Below are positions 8,240 through 16,181 of a stretch of DNA of 64,000 nucleotides, one piece after another; the stretch's first letter is position 1, and each line of letters starts with the position of its first letter. A model generated the notes under the pieces. The model was not told the origin of the DNA. It did no database searches and saw only the letters and a program-made list of their open reading frames with translations. This DNA comes from BPIH01 sp042408535 (GTDB lineage Bacteria; Chloroflexota; Limnocylindria; Limnocylindrales; CSP1-4), in contig JBHORA010000079.1 in the NCBI GenBank assembly GCA_042408535.1, positions 1 through 64,000 of the forward strand, read 5' to 3'. The position numbers and the translations under genes are program-made.

Positions 8240-9120
8240 CTGCCCCCTCCAACGAGTCGGTCGTAGAGGCGACCGAGCTCCTCGTCGCTGTAGTACTCGA
8301 TGACGATCCGGCCCCCGCGCCGGCTGCGGGCGATGCGAACCTTCGTTCCAAGGGCTCGCTGGAGGTCGTCCTGAAGCCTCGCCAGTTCTACCTCGATGGG
8401 GGCAGCTGTCTGCTGCTCCAAGTCGGGGAGCGATGTCGAAGCGGCCGGATCTCCTGCCCGGAGCCGCCTGGCGAGCTCCTCGGTTTGGCGGACGTTCAGG
8501 CCCTTCGCGACGACGAGGGCGGCCAGTCGGCGCTGCTCCTCGGGTGCTAGCCCAGCCATGGCGCGGGCGTGGCCTTCCGAAAGCCGCCCTTCGGCCACGG
8601 CAGCCTGGATCTCAGCGGGCTGGTCGAGGAGTCGGAGGGTGTTCGCTACCGTCGATCGTGCCTTCGCGACCCTGGCGGCGACCTCCTCCTGGCTCAACCC
8701 GAACTCGTCGATGAGGCGACGGTAGCCGAGGGCCGCTTCGATCGGATTGAGGTCCTCTCGCTGGAGGTTCTCGACGAGGGCCAGCTCGAGCCGATAACGG
8801 TCGGGGAGCTCCCGGACGACGGCGGGGATGTGCGTCAGGCCCGCCAGGCGTGCTGCCCGGACCCGACGCTCGCCCGCCACGAGCTCGAAGCCGTCGAGGG
8901 TCTCGGTCACGAGAACCGGTTGCAGGACCCCGTGCTCGCGGATGCTCGCCGCGAGCTGTTCGATCTCGGCCTCGTTCGTGTGGCGCCGCGGTTGGTATGG
9001 GTTCGTCCGGATCCGATCGAGCGGGATCTCCGTCGGCGCCTGCGTCGTCGGCGTCGTCGGGATGAGGGAGGCGAGGCCTCGCCCAAGGCCGCGCATCGGT
9101 TTCGAGGGGCGGGCCATCAT
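8236..9120 (-). CDS. parB: Chromosome-partitioning protein ParB
   Basis: ParB is a CTP-dependent DNA clamp that loads at parS and recruits ParA and SMC. The family opening RGLGRGLASLIP is present. The N-terminal CTPase domain shows NPYQPRR and GERRVRAARLAG. ENLQREDLNPIEAA precedes the helix-turn-helix (SQEEVAARVAKARSTVANTL), and the C-terminal dimerisation helix contains RIVIEYYSDEELGRLYDRL. At 294 residues the length is normal. It overlaps both parA and gyrB by four bases. Two parS-like sites lie upstream of parA. Confidence 0.95.
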   Translation of the reverse strand: MMARPSKPMRGLGRGLASLIPTTPTTQAPTEIPLDRIRTNPYQPRRHTNEAEIEQLAASIREHGVLQPVLVTETLDGFELVAGERRVRAARLAGLTHIPAVVRELPDRYRLELALVENLQREDLNPIEAALGYRRLIDEFGLSQEEVAARVAKARSTVANTLRLLDQPAEIQAAVAEGRLSEGHARAMAGLAPEEQRRLAALVVAKGLNVRQTEELARRLRAGDPAASTSLPDLEQQTAAPIEVELARLQDDLQRALGTKVRIARSRRGGRIVIEYYSDEELGRLYDRLVGGGR

Positions 9121-10151
9121 GGCCGACCTCCGGCGAATTCGGTTCGGTGTCCACCCGAAGGTGCCGGCGGGTCGGCTCGTCTGGGGGGCTCCGCGGGGGC
9201 CGTGACCAGCGCCGGATCGGGGTTTCGGAGGGGCAGCGGATGGGCCGATCCCGGTGTCGATCCCGGCTGCGAGCGCTCAGCCGGCACAGCGGGCACGTGC
9301 GGTCGCTCGGCCGGCACGGGCATCTCCTTGGCCGGGCTTCCTAGTACGGGATCCTCGCGCTCGAGGAGCTCGCGCGCGAGCGTGCGGTAGGCGAGCGCCC
9401 CCGGTGACTCCGGACGGTAGAGGCAGATGGGGAGGCCGAAGCTCGGCGCTTCCGAGAGGCGGACGCTACGCGGGACGAGGGTCTCGAAGACCTTGGGGCC
9501 GAAATGGCGCCGGACCTCGGCTGCGACATCCGCGGAGAGATTCGTCCGGCCATCGTACATCGTGAGGACGATTCCTTTGACTTCGAGGCGTGGATTCAGG
9601 TGGTCGCGGACGAGATTCAAGGTCGCAATGAGCTGGGAGAGGCCTTCGAGAGCGTAGTACTCGCACTGAAGCGGAACGATAACCGAATCGGCGGCGGTGA
9701 GGGCGTTCACCGTCAGGAGGCCGAGCGAGGGCGGGCAGTCGATGAAGACGTAGTCATAGGCGTCGGTGATCCCCTCGACGAGCCGGGCGAGCCGCCGCTC
9801 GCGCTGCGGGAGTGGCGCAAGCTCTACCTCGGCCCCGGCCAGTCCGATGGCGGCAGGAACGAGGCCCAAACCTTCGACGGGGGTCGACACCACGAGATCG
9901 GCGAGGGGAACCCCGTCCACGAAGGCGTCGTAGATCGAGCGATGGATCTGTCGCCGATCGGTGCCGAGGCCGCTCGTGGCGTTCCCCTGGGGATCGAGAT
10001 CGACGAGGAGGACTCGCTTGCCTTCGAGGGCCAGGTACGCCGCCAGGTTGACGACGGTCGTCGTCTTGCCGACGCCGCCCTTTTGGTTGGCACAGGCGAT
10101 GGTCTGGCCCAACGCTAGCGGCCGATCCGGTGGGAGATCACGATGGAGCAT
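9117..10151 (-). CDS. parA: Chromosome-partitioning ATPase ParA
   Basis: ParA (Soj) forms ATP-dependent dimers on the nucleoid that pull ParB-parS complexes apart. The deviant Walker A motif reads KGGVGKTTT (Lys24 and Lys29). VLLVDLDPQGNATSGLG gives the A' motif and DYVFIDCPPSLG the Walker B. The ATG at 10151 is chosen because a strong GGAGGTGG ribosome site lies eight bases upstream; a longer frame open to 10367 adds 72 unconserved residues. The last 80 residues are a Pro/Ala-rich extension beyond the usual length. The parB start overlaps its stop. It heads the operon and is divergent from mreD. Confidence 0.94.
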   Translation of the reverse strand: MLHRDLPPDRPLALGQTIACANQKGGVGKTTTVVNLAAYLALEGKRVLLVDLDPQGNATSGLGTDRRQIHRSIYDAFVDGVPLADLVVSTPVEGLGLVPAAIGLAGAEVELAPLPQRERRLARLVEGITDAYDYVFIDCPPSLGLLTVNALTAADSVIVPLQCEYYALEGLSQLIATLNLVRDHLNPRLEVKGIVLTMYDGRTNLSADVAAEVRRHFGPKVFETLVPRSVRLSEAPSFGLPICLYRPESPGALAYRTLARELLEREDPVLGSPAKEMPVPAERPHVPAVPAERSQPGSTPGSAHPLPLRNPDPALVTAPAEPPRRADPPAPSGGHRTEFAGGRP

Positions 10152-10831
10152 TCTACCATCCACCTCCGTTCCGACGGCCCGGGCGGGCCCCGGATGAACG
10201 CTCAGGGACGGGCGAACCCGTTCTGGTGCGGGCCTCGTCCATACCCTCGGTTGCCACGGTGCTCGGCCGCGACCGCTGCCGTCGGATGGCGTGGCCGCGC
10301 CGTCACTCAGCCACGGGGCGCAGGCGAGCGGATCGTTCGCACCGCTGCACTCTCGAACGCGGACCATGCCACCATCATCGCCGGCCGCACGTATCGGGCA
10401 CGTATCTGCGACTCCGTTCCGTACTGCGGCTCAGGCAGACGCGGAGAGTCGGCATTGGCCCGACGAGGGCCGTCCCTCGACGCCTCCGTGGCGCTCCTCG
10501 GGTGCCTGCGGTGCAACCGTCATCGCGGCCCTGAGGGCTTCCTGGCCCCCACAGGAGCGGGGTCGCGATCGCCGAGGGGGCCGACCGTCCTGATCCTCGT
10601 GTGGTTCCCATGTCGATGGTGACGGTGGGATGCACTCCCAGCGCGCAGACGCAGAAGGCCAGCTCGGCCTTCCGAGGATCTGGGATCGCCGACACCTCGG
10701 GACCGCGCCTGTTGGCCGGAGACTGGCGCACGGACCCCGAGGTGCTGACCTCCGTCCTCGAAGCCGTGAGCCATGGACCCTGGGTCCTGGTGCCGCTTGG
10801 CGGTTCCGAGTGTCGGCGCCGCAGGCAGCGA

Positions 10832-10847
10832 TGTTTCACGGGAAACA
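10832..10847. promoter_or_regulatory. parS-like ParB-binding site 1
   Basis: TGTTTCACGGGAAACA matches the bacterial parS consensus TGTTTCACGTGAAACA at 15 of 16 positions. The one change replaces T by G in the right half-site. It lies about 680 bases upstream of the parA start, a usual place for parS. Confidence 0.75.
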
Positions 10848-11049
10848 CCCTGATCCGCTGCTCAGGTGTGGCGCCCGGCTCGTCGGGCAACAGGGATGCC
10901 ACCGGCACCCGTTTGCCAGTCGGTCCCGTCGCCGGGAACGACGACTCGGCTCGCCTCCGACAAGGGGGCCCCGCTTCGCGCGAACCCGCCTGACGAGAGT
11001 GACAGTCGGACCGCGGAGCAGGTGCCGAGCCAGTCCTCGAAGGGAGCCC

Positions 11050-11117
11050 CCGCGGCCCCAGACCCGCGGCCCCAGCCCGCGGCCCCGGACCCACGGCCCC
11101 AGCCCGCGGCCCCAGAG
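11050..11117. repeat. GC-rich 13-14 base tandem repeat, about five copies
   Basis: Units resembling CGCGGCCCCAGACC and GCGGCCCCGGACCC follow each other in the parA-mreD spacer. Unit length varies between 13 and 14 and the copies differ at a few positions. Confidence 0.7.
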
Positions 11118-11146
11118 GAGAATCGTGCGCGTCGACGAGGAGACCC

Positions 11147-11162
11147 CGTTTCACGGGAACCA
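11147..11162. promoter_or_regulatory. parS-like ParB-binding site 2 (weaker)
   Basis: CGTTTCACGGGAACCA keeps the core GTTTCACG and differs from consensus at three positions. It has the same T-to-G change as the first site 315 bases away. Two nearby sites sharing one variant suggest function rather than chance. Confidence 0.5.
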
Positions 11163-11190
11163 ATCTCATTCGCACCGAATTGCATTCACG

Positions 11191-11220
11191 AAGGAGCCAT
11201 CTGGCCCGTCGTGGCTCCTT
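11191..11220. promoter_or_regulatory. Perfect 9-base inverted repeat upstream of mreD
   Basis: AAGGAGCCA at 11191-11199 pairs with TGGCTCCTT at 11212-11220 across a 12-base loop. It ends 20 bases before a TATACT hexamer, so it could be an operator for a dimeric regulator or a transcribed hairpin. No T-run follows, so an intrinsic terminator is unlikely. Confidence 0.4.
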
Positions 11221-11240
11221 CGTCCGCCTCACCGGCTCCC

Positions 11241-11246
11241 TATACT
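11241..11246 (+). promoter_or_regulatory. -10 element for mreD
   Basis: TATACT lies 82 bases before the mreD ATG. No good -35 box is seen 16-18 bases upstream, where the inverted repeat ends instead. It is the most AT-rich point of the spacer. Confidence 0.4.
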
Positions 11247-11327
11247 CGGAAACCGCGCAGGCCCTGCCGGTCCCGGGCCCGTTGCCAGTGACCGCCGGCA
11301 GTGCGTCGGGTCGGGAGAACCACCTCC

Positions 11328-11828
11328 ATGTCTTACGCCGTCGCCGCGGTCGTCGCCCTCCTCGCGGCACTTCTCGAGCTCACTCTCGTGCCCTATCTTG
11401 CCTTTGGGGGTGCGCATCCCCACCCGGTACTCGTCGCCACCGTCATCGTGACTTCCGCGTTCGGTCTCGACCGCGGAAGCGCCGTCGCCGTCGCAGGCGG
11501 TCTCGCTCTCGACGTGCTCGCTCCCCGCCCGCTCGGCTCGTCGGTCTTCGTGCTCCTCGTCGTGGCCGGCGGCGTCAGCGCCCTGGCGAGGGCCTTCGCG
11601 TCCATTCGGGTCGTGGCACCGATCGTCCTGACGATGCTCGGGAGCCCCGTCTTTAGTCTCGCGCTCATGGCCCTCCTCAGCATCGCCGAGGGCCGCTCCT
11701 GGGGGGACGACCCGATCGCTCTCGTCGTTCCGGGTGCGATCTACGACGCCGTCCTCGCGACCCTCATCGGGCCCCTCGTTGTCTCCCTTCGGGCACGCGC
11801 CCGCGAGTCCGAGCGACTCGAGTGGTGA
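11328..11828 (+). CDS. mreD: Rod-shape determining protein MreD
   Basis: MreD is a small polytopic inner-membrane protein of the elongasome. This 166-residue protein has five to six hydrophobic helices, an early LLELTLVPYL segment and the loop GLDRGSAVAVAGGLALDVLAP, typical of MreD. The ATG at 11328 is chosen over an in-frame GTG at 11301 because GGGAG lies about 12 bases before it and family homology begins there. It is followed on the same strand by mrdA and rodA, the standard partners. mreB lies 33 kb away and mreC is not in the window. The family is weakly conserved in sequence, so context carries part of this call. Confidence 0.82.
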   Translation: MSYAVAAVVALLAALLELTLVPYLAFGGAHPHPVLVATVIVTSAFGLDRGSAVAVAGGLALDVLAPRPLGSSVFVLLVVAGGVSALARAFASIRVVAPIVLTMLGSPVFSLALMALLSIAEGRSWGDDPIALVVPGAIYDAVLATLIGPLVVSLRARARESERLEW

Positions 11829-11860
11829 GGCGAATTGCTGGCACCCGTTTCGTGGACTGG

Positions 11861-11950
11861 GGCGCGGCGACGGGCGCGTGGTGAGCAGTCGGGTCGAGGA
11901 CACGCTCCTCGACCCCTGAAGGCGCGGCGACGGGCGCGTGGTGAGCAGTC
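11861..11950. repeat. 30-base direct repeat, period 60, plus a partial third copy
   Basis: Identical 30-base copies at 11861-11890 and 11921-11950 start with GGCGCGGCGACGGGCGCG and end with GTGAGCAGTC. The last 10 bases plus six more recur at 12006-12021 (GTGAGCAGTCTCGAGC). The intervening 30 bases hold the hairpin at 11891. Confidence 0.85.
11891..11915. repeat. Perfect 10-base stem-loop between repeat copies
   Basis: GGGTCGAGGA, five-base loop CACGC, TCCTCGACCC. It lies 62 bases after the mreD stop and could act as an attenuator or mRNA-stability hairpin. No T-run follows. Confidence 0.6.
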
Positions 11951-12220
11951 TCGAGCGCTCTCCCCTGGGATTGCAGGGTCTCCGACCTGCGGTGACCGAG
12001 GCGTCGTGAGCAGTCTCGAGCTGGCAGGCGCGGTGACGTCGATGCCGCCCGGGAGCGCCAGGTATCGGCCATCGAGCGAGCACCTCTGCGAGCCTGCGGG
12101 AGATCACCCAGCGGGGGACTGCTCATGAGCGGCGACACTCGCGGGCGTGGGTTCGTGCCGACGGGGCGCTGGCGGACGAAGGGGAGGGGCGGTCACATCC
12201 TGCTTCGCCTGGCCGTATCC

Positions 12221-12344
12221 TCGAGCCCAGTCGAGCCCAGGCAAAGGCGGCGGTCGTGCCTGAGCTCGGCAACCGCCATCCCGGCGCTGAGGCCAACGCC
12301 CATGAGAACAGGCAAAGGCGGCGGTCGTGCCTGAGCTCGGCAAC
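12221..12344. repeat. 35-base direct repeat at period 71
   Basis: Identical 35-base copies at 12239-12273 and 12310-12344 begin AGGCAAAGGCGGCGGTCG. Just before the first copy, TCGAGCCCAG is itself doubled (12221-12240). The unit length is not a multiple of three, as expected outside genes. Confidence 0.85.
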
Positions 12345-12614
12345 GCCGCGCGTCGCATCCTTCGGGTAGCCCCCGCGCAGTCGCGCACCGAACGCCTGGC
12401 CCGATCGAGCGGCCTGGCCTACCCTAGGTGTCGACACCCGGCGGACCTGCCGATGGTTGGGCACCTCCGACTGTCGAAGGCCGCGGGCTTTCGATCGGAC
12501 GGCTCGCCTCTGCAGGAGCGAGGCGCCCAGGGGGGCTCGACGGCCAGCGGCTCCGGGAGCTCGAGGGCAGTTGCATCGGGCAGCGCCAGGGACGCCTCGG
12601 TCAGGCAGCGAGTC

Positions 12615-12674
12615 GTCGGACGGCCAAACCCGACGGCCGAACCAGTCGGACGGCCAAACCCGACGGCCGAACCA
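12615..12674. repeat. 30-base tandem duplication ending at the mrdA start codon
   Basis: Two identical 30-base copies (12615-12644, 12645-12674) abut each other, and the second ends on the A of the mrdA ATG. The duplication displaces whatever leader lay upstream, and no ribosome site is seen within it. Confidence 0.85.
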
Positions 12675-14617
12675 TGAGCAACCGGGAGATAGGAAGCGCC
12701 AGAACGGTGACCGACATCACCTTCCACGAACCGCGACTCGCGAACCGGCAGCTCGCCCGGTTCGTCGTCTTCGCCGTCATCGCGCTGCTCGTCTTCGGTG
12801 CGCTCGGGACGCGCCTCTTCTACCTGCAGATCATCCGAGGCAGCGACTACGGGGTCCTGGCCGATCGGAACAGCCGGATCGAGGAGGCGATCCCATCGAC
12901 TCGGGGGCTCATCTACGACCGAGCTGGACGCCTCCTCGTTCGGAACGTTCCCACCTTCTCCGTCAAGGTCCGGCCGGCCGATCTTCCGATGGAGCTCCGT
13001 GACGAGGTCATCGGGCGACTGGCAGCCCTCCTCGGCAAGGATCCGGCCGACATCATCGCGACCATCGACGCGAGCCCGGGTTCTCGCTTCGAGTACGTTC
13101 GTGTCGCCTCCGACGTCGCCGAGGCAACGGCCCGACTCATCGCCGAGGCACATCTCGACCTGCCAGGCGTCCAGGTCGTCGTGGAGGCCCGTCGGGAGTA
13201 CCTCTACGGCCCACTTCTCTCGCAGATCCTCGGCTACACCGGCCGGATCGACGCGACGGAGTACGCGCGACTCCGCTCGTCCGGGTACCTGCCCGACGAC
13301 ATCATCGGCAAGGCCGGCGTGGAGGCCGTCTACGAGGGCGCCCTCCGGGGGCAGTACGGCGTGCAGGTCATCGAGCGCGACGCTCGAGGCCGCCAGGTCC
13401 AGGTTCTCCAGACTCTCCAAGAGCCGATCGCAGGTGCATCCCTCGAGCTCACGATCGACACGCACGAACAGGAGCTCGCCGAGAAAGCACTCGAATGGGG
13501 GATGCGGACGGCAGGCCTGAAGCGTGGCGTCATCATCGTCATGAACCCCCAGACCGGGGAGATCCTCGCCATGGTCAGCCTTCCGACCTACGACGACAAT
13601 CTCTTCGCTCGCGGCATCAGCACGGCCGACTTCCGGCGTCTCCTCAGTGATCCGAACAAGCCCCTCCTCAACCACGCCATCCAGGAGCAATTTCCGCCGG
13701 GCTCGACGTACAAGCTCGTCACGGCGGTCGGTGGCCTTGCCGATGGGAAGATCACGCCCGAACGGCGGCTCCAGACGAAGGCGTATCTGACGATCGGCAC
13801 GACTCGTTTCTACGACTGGAATCGACGGGGTTGGGGCCCCTGTGACCTCTACTGCGGGTTCAGCCACTCGAGCGACACGTACTTCTATCAGGTCGCCGGT
13901 ATGCTCGGCATCGACCGCCTCGCCGACTGGGCGCACGAATTCGGATTCGGCCAACCGACAGGCATCGATCTGCCCGGTGAAGCCGCTGGGATCGTGCCGT
14001 CGAACCAGTGGAAGCTCGATACGCTCGGCCAGCCGATCTACCCGGGCGAGGTCTACCAGGCCGGGATTGGTCAGGGGTACGACGCCGTCACGCCACTTCA
14101 GCTCCTGAACGCGTACGCTGCTCTCGCGAACGGGGGCACGCTCTATCGACCCCAGGTTGTCCGACGGATCATTGCCGCCGACGGCTCGGTGGTTGAGGAC
14201 TTCCAGCCGGAGGTCCTCCGGAAGCTCGACGTGTCGCCCGAGATCCTCAGGACGATGCGTCGCGCGGCGCGAATGGTCGTGACGAGCCGGCACACCTACA
14301 ACCTCGTCGACCTGCCAATCGTCGTCGCCGGCAAAACGGGGACTGCCGAGTTCGGCGTCCGCGACGCCCACGGCCACCTGCCGTTCCACTCCTGGTTTGT
14401 CGCCTTCGTTCCCAAGGACCCCTGGAAGCGCTCGGACGATCCGGGCGGCATGCGGGCAGTGTCGAGGACCGATGCCGAACTCGCGGTCGTCGCTTTCGCC
14501 TACGACACCCAAACCCTCGGGAACGTCGCGACGGAGGTCGTCAAGTACTACCTCCAGCTCCACTACGGCATCTCGAAGGACTACCGCCTCACAAAACTCC
14601 TCGAGCGAACCGACTGA
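12674..14617 (+). CDS. mrdA: Penicillin-binding protein 2 (elongasome transpeptidase)
   Basis: PBP2 cross-links peptidoglycan of the lateral wall with RodA. One transmembrane helix (about residues 27-50) is followed by the non-catalytic pedestal and the transpeptidase domain. Catalytic Ser344 lies in STYK, the second motif is SSDTYFYQ and the third KTGT in AGKTGTAEFG. The 647-residue length is typical. The ATG at 12674 lacks a Shine-Dalgarno site and touches a tandem duplication; a GTG at 12707 has AGGAAG upstream and would remove 11 residues. The frame is open back to 12428 but that part is repeat-derived. rodA follows after 79 bases. Confidence 0.94.
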   Translation: MSNREIGSARTVTDITFHEPRLANRQLARFVVFAVIALLVFGALGTRLFYLQIIRGSDYGVLADRNSRIEEAIPSTRGLIYDRAGRLLVRNVPTFSVKVRPADLPMELRDEVIGRLAALLGKDPADIIATIDASPGSRFEYVRVASDVAEATARLIAEAHLDLPGVQVVVEARREYLYGPLLSQILGYTGRIDATEYARLRSSGYLPDDIIGKAGVEAVYEGALRGQYGVQVIERDARGRQVQVLQTLQEPIAGASLELTIDTHEQELAEKALEWGMRTAGLKRGVIIVMNPQTGEILAMVSLPTYDDNLFARGISTADFRRLLSDPNKPLLNHAIQEQFPPGSTYKLVTAVGGLADGKITPERRLQTKAYLTIGTTRFYDWNRRGWGPCDLYCGFSHSSDTYFYQVAGMLGIDRLADWAHEFGFGQPTGIDLPGEAAGIVPSNQWKLDTLGQPIYPGEVYQAGIGQGYDAVTPLQLLNAYAALANGGTLYRPQVVRRIIAADGSVVEDFQPEVLRKLDVSPEILRTMRRAARMVVTSRHTYNLVDLPIVVAGKTGTAEFGVRDAHGHLPFHSWFVAFVPKDPWKRSDDPGGMRAVSRTDAELAVVAFAYDTQTLGNVATEVVKYYLQLHYGISKDYRLTKLLERTD

Positions 14618-14696
14618 TGCGCCCTCGCCGGCTGTTCGATCGCGACCGAGCTCTTGCGCCGTCTGCTGCCGCGCGGCTCGCTGGGGGACACCGCTG

Positions 14697-15857
14697 ATGG
14701 GCGTCCTTCGTGCCGAACCTGCGCGCTTCGCCGACCTCGCCGGCCGGTCAGCGGCGGCTGTCTGGCGCTCCTACGACTTCCAGCTGACGATCTACGCCGT
14801 CCTCCTGACGGCCGTCGGGCTGACCATGGCCTACACGAACAGCGTCGAGAACGGGCGCCTCGTCCTGGGCCCCGACTCGACCTTCACCCGTGGCCTCCTC
14901 TGGGCCGCCATTGCGGCCGTCGTCTACGTCGTCGCCACCCTCATTGACTACCGCTGGCTTCGCACCCTCCGCTGGCCGATCTATTTCGGCAACCTCGCCC
15001 TCCTCGTGCTCACCCTCGCCGTCGGGAGCGGCGTCGGCGGTGCCTCCCGGTGGGTCGTCATCGGGCCCCTCGTTTTCCAGTTCAGCGAGCTTGCCAAGGT
15101 CCTCGTCGTCGGCGTCCTCGCCGCATACCTCGCTGGCCGCCACGATCGCCTCGGATCGCTCTCGACGATCGTCGGGGCGGTCGTCCTCGTCGCCCCCCCT
15201 CTCCTCCTCGTCATGCTCCAGCCCGACCTCGGAACGTCGCTCGTCTTCGGCGCCATCCTGGCCGGGATGCTCTTCCTGGCCGGGGCGAGCCTGACCTGGC
15301 TCGGTATCCTCGGTGCCGCCCTCCTCGCCTCATTGCCCATCGTGTGGAACCACGTCCTGCTCGACTACCAGCGCGAGCGCATCCTCTCGTTCCTCGATCC
15401 GTCGTCGGATCCGCTCGGCTCGGGCTACCAGCTCTACCAAGCGCAGATCGCGGTCGGTTCGGGTGGATTGCTCGGCAAGGGCCTGACGAATGGGACCCAG
15501 AACCGACTCGACTTCCTGCCGGTCCAGACGACGGACTTCGTCTTCGCCATCCTCGCCGAGGAACTCGGCTTCATCGGGGGAGTCGTCGTCCTCGTCCTCT
15601 ATGCTGCCCTCATCTGGCGGCTTCTCGTCGCGGGATGGCGCTCCCGCGATCCCTTTGGGACCGCCTTCGCCGCCGGCGTTGCCTCGATCATCCTCTTCCA
15701 GGTCATGGTGAACATTGGTATGGTCCTGGGGATCATGCCGGTCACAGGCATCCCCCTTCCCTTCATCACGCACGGCGGCGCCTCGCTGACGAGCCTCGCC
15801 CTCGCCCTCGGCATCATCCAGAGCATCACGATCCGCCAGTCGCGCGCCGATTGGTGA
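14697..15857 (+). CDS. rodA: Peptidoglycan glycosyltransferase RodA
   Basis: RodA is a SEDS-family polymerase that extends glycan strands from lipid II and works with PBP2. The 386-residue protein has about ten transmembrane helices. SEDS signatures include LMLQPDLGTSLVFGAI, the loop FVFAILAEELGFIGG with its catalytic-loop acidic residues, and the C-terminal GIPLPFITHGGASL. The ATG at 14697 has GGGGGA about nine bases upstream. Pairing with PBP2 favours RodA over its division paralogue FtsW. It ends the mreD-mrdA-rodA group. Confidence 0.94.
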   Translation: MGVLRAEPARFADLAGRSAAAVWRSYDFQLTIYAVLLTAVGLTMAYTNSVENGRLVLGPDSTFTRGLLWAAIAAVVYVVATLIDYRWLRTLRWPIYFGNLALLVLTLAVGSGVGGASRWVVIGPLVFQFSELAKVLVVGVLAAYLAGRHDRLGSLSTIVGAVVLVAPPLLLVMLQPDLGTSLVFGAILAGMLFLAGASLTWLGILGAALLASLPIVWNHVLLDYQRERILSFLDPSSDPLGSGYQLYQAQIAVGSGGLLGKGLTNGTQNRLDFLPVQTTDFVFAILAEELGFIGGVVVLVLYAALIWRLLVAGWRSRDPFGTAFAAGVASIILFQVMVNIGMVLGIMPVTGIPLPFITHGGASLTSLALALGIIQSITIRQSRADW

Positions 15858-16181
15858 CCGGCCGCGGCCTCGGTTGGCGCTCAGGCTCGGGGTGAGTTTC
15901 CGCCTCCCCGACCGAGACGAACCTGGCCGCGACGACGAATCGACGCGGCACTGGCCAACCGACCACCGGCCTTCGCCGTCCGTTCCACGAGCGCCTGCAC
16001 GAGCACCGGCAGCGTCCGACTCGCGAGGCTGCTGCCGTCGAACGGCGACGGCCCGGCCGTCAGGAGGTGACCGTCGGGGGTGGCCGCCAGGAACGGCTCC
16101 GGCGAGGCCACCGTCCTGCCGTGACCGGTGTCGACGACCGGCTACGATGGTTGGTGCTCGACTCACGAGAGAGGAGGATCA
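15858..16181. other. Spacer before the antiporter gene
   Basis: A TACGAT -10-like hexamer at 16142-16147 precedes the antiporter start by 34 bases, with TGACCG about 15 bases further up. A 76-codon frame on the minus strand (15881-16111) has no recognisable features. Nothing else stands out. Confidence 0.4.

Larger units (their letters stand above)
10152..11327. other. Divergent spacer between parA and mreD
   Basis: This 1,176-base gap holds two parS-like sites (10832 and 11147), a GC-rich tandem repeat (11050-11117), a 9-base inverted repeat (11191-11220) and a -10 box (11241). Long open frames cross it on both strands but show no family signature and have Arg/Ser/Pro-rich composition. I saw no DnaA-box cluster or AT-rich segment, so an origin here is unsupported. 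Confidence 0.6.
11829..12673. other. Repeat-rich spacer inside the mreD-mrdA-rodA cluster
   Basis: These 845 bases contain three separate direct duplications, a perfect 10-base hairpin and no frame with a recognisable protein. An open frame continuous with mrdA begins at 12428 but encodes only low-complexity repeat products before the PBP2 start. The gap is long for genes that normally form a tight operon. Confidence 0.6.

Noticed and set aside
10152..11327. Possible replication origin beside parAB
   Set aside because: No DnaA-box cluster, no AT-rich unwinding segment and no dnaA gene nearby; parS-like sites alone do not define oriC.
10375..11370. 331-codon open frame on the minus strand in the parA-mreD spacer
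   Set aside because: Arg/Ser/Pro/Gly-rich with no domain, crosses the parS-like sites and a tandem repeat, and overlaps the mreD start; typical of chance frames at this GC content.
15881..16111. 76-codon minus-strand frame after rodA
   Set aside because: No ribosome site, no homology and no conserved neighbour; kept only as a remark on the spacer.
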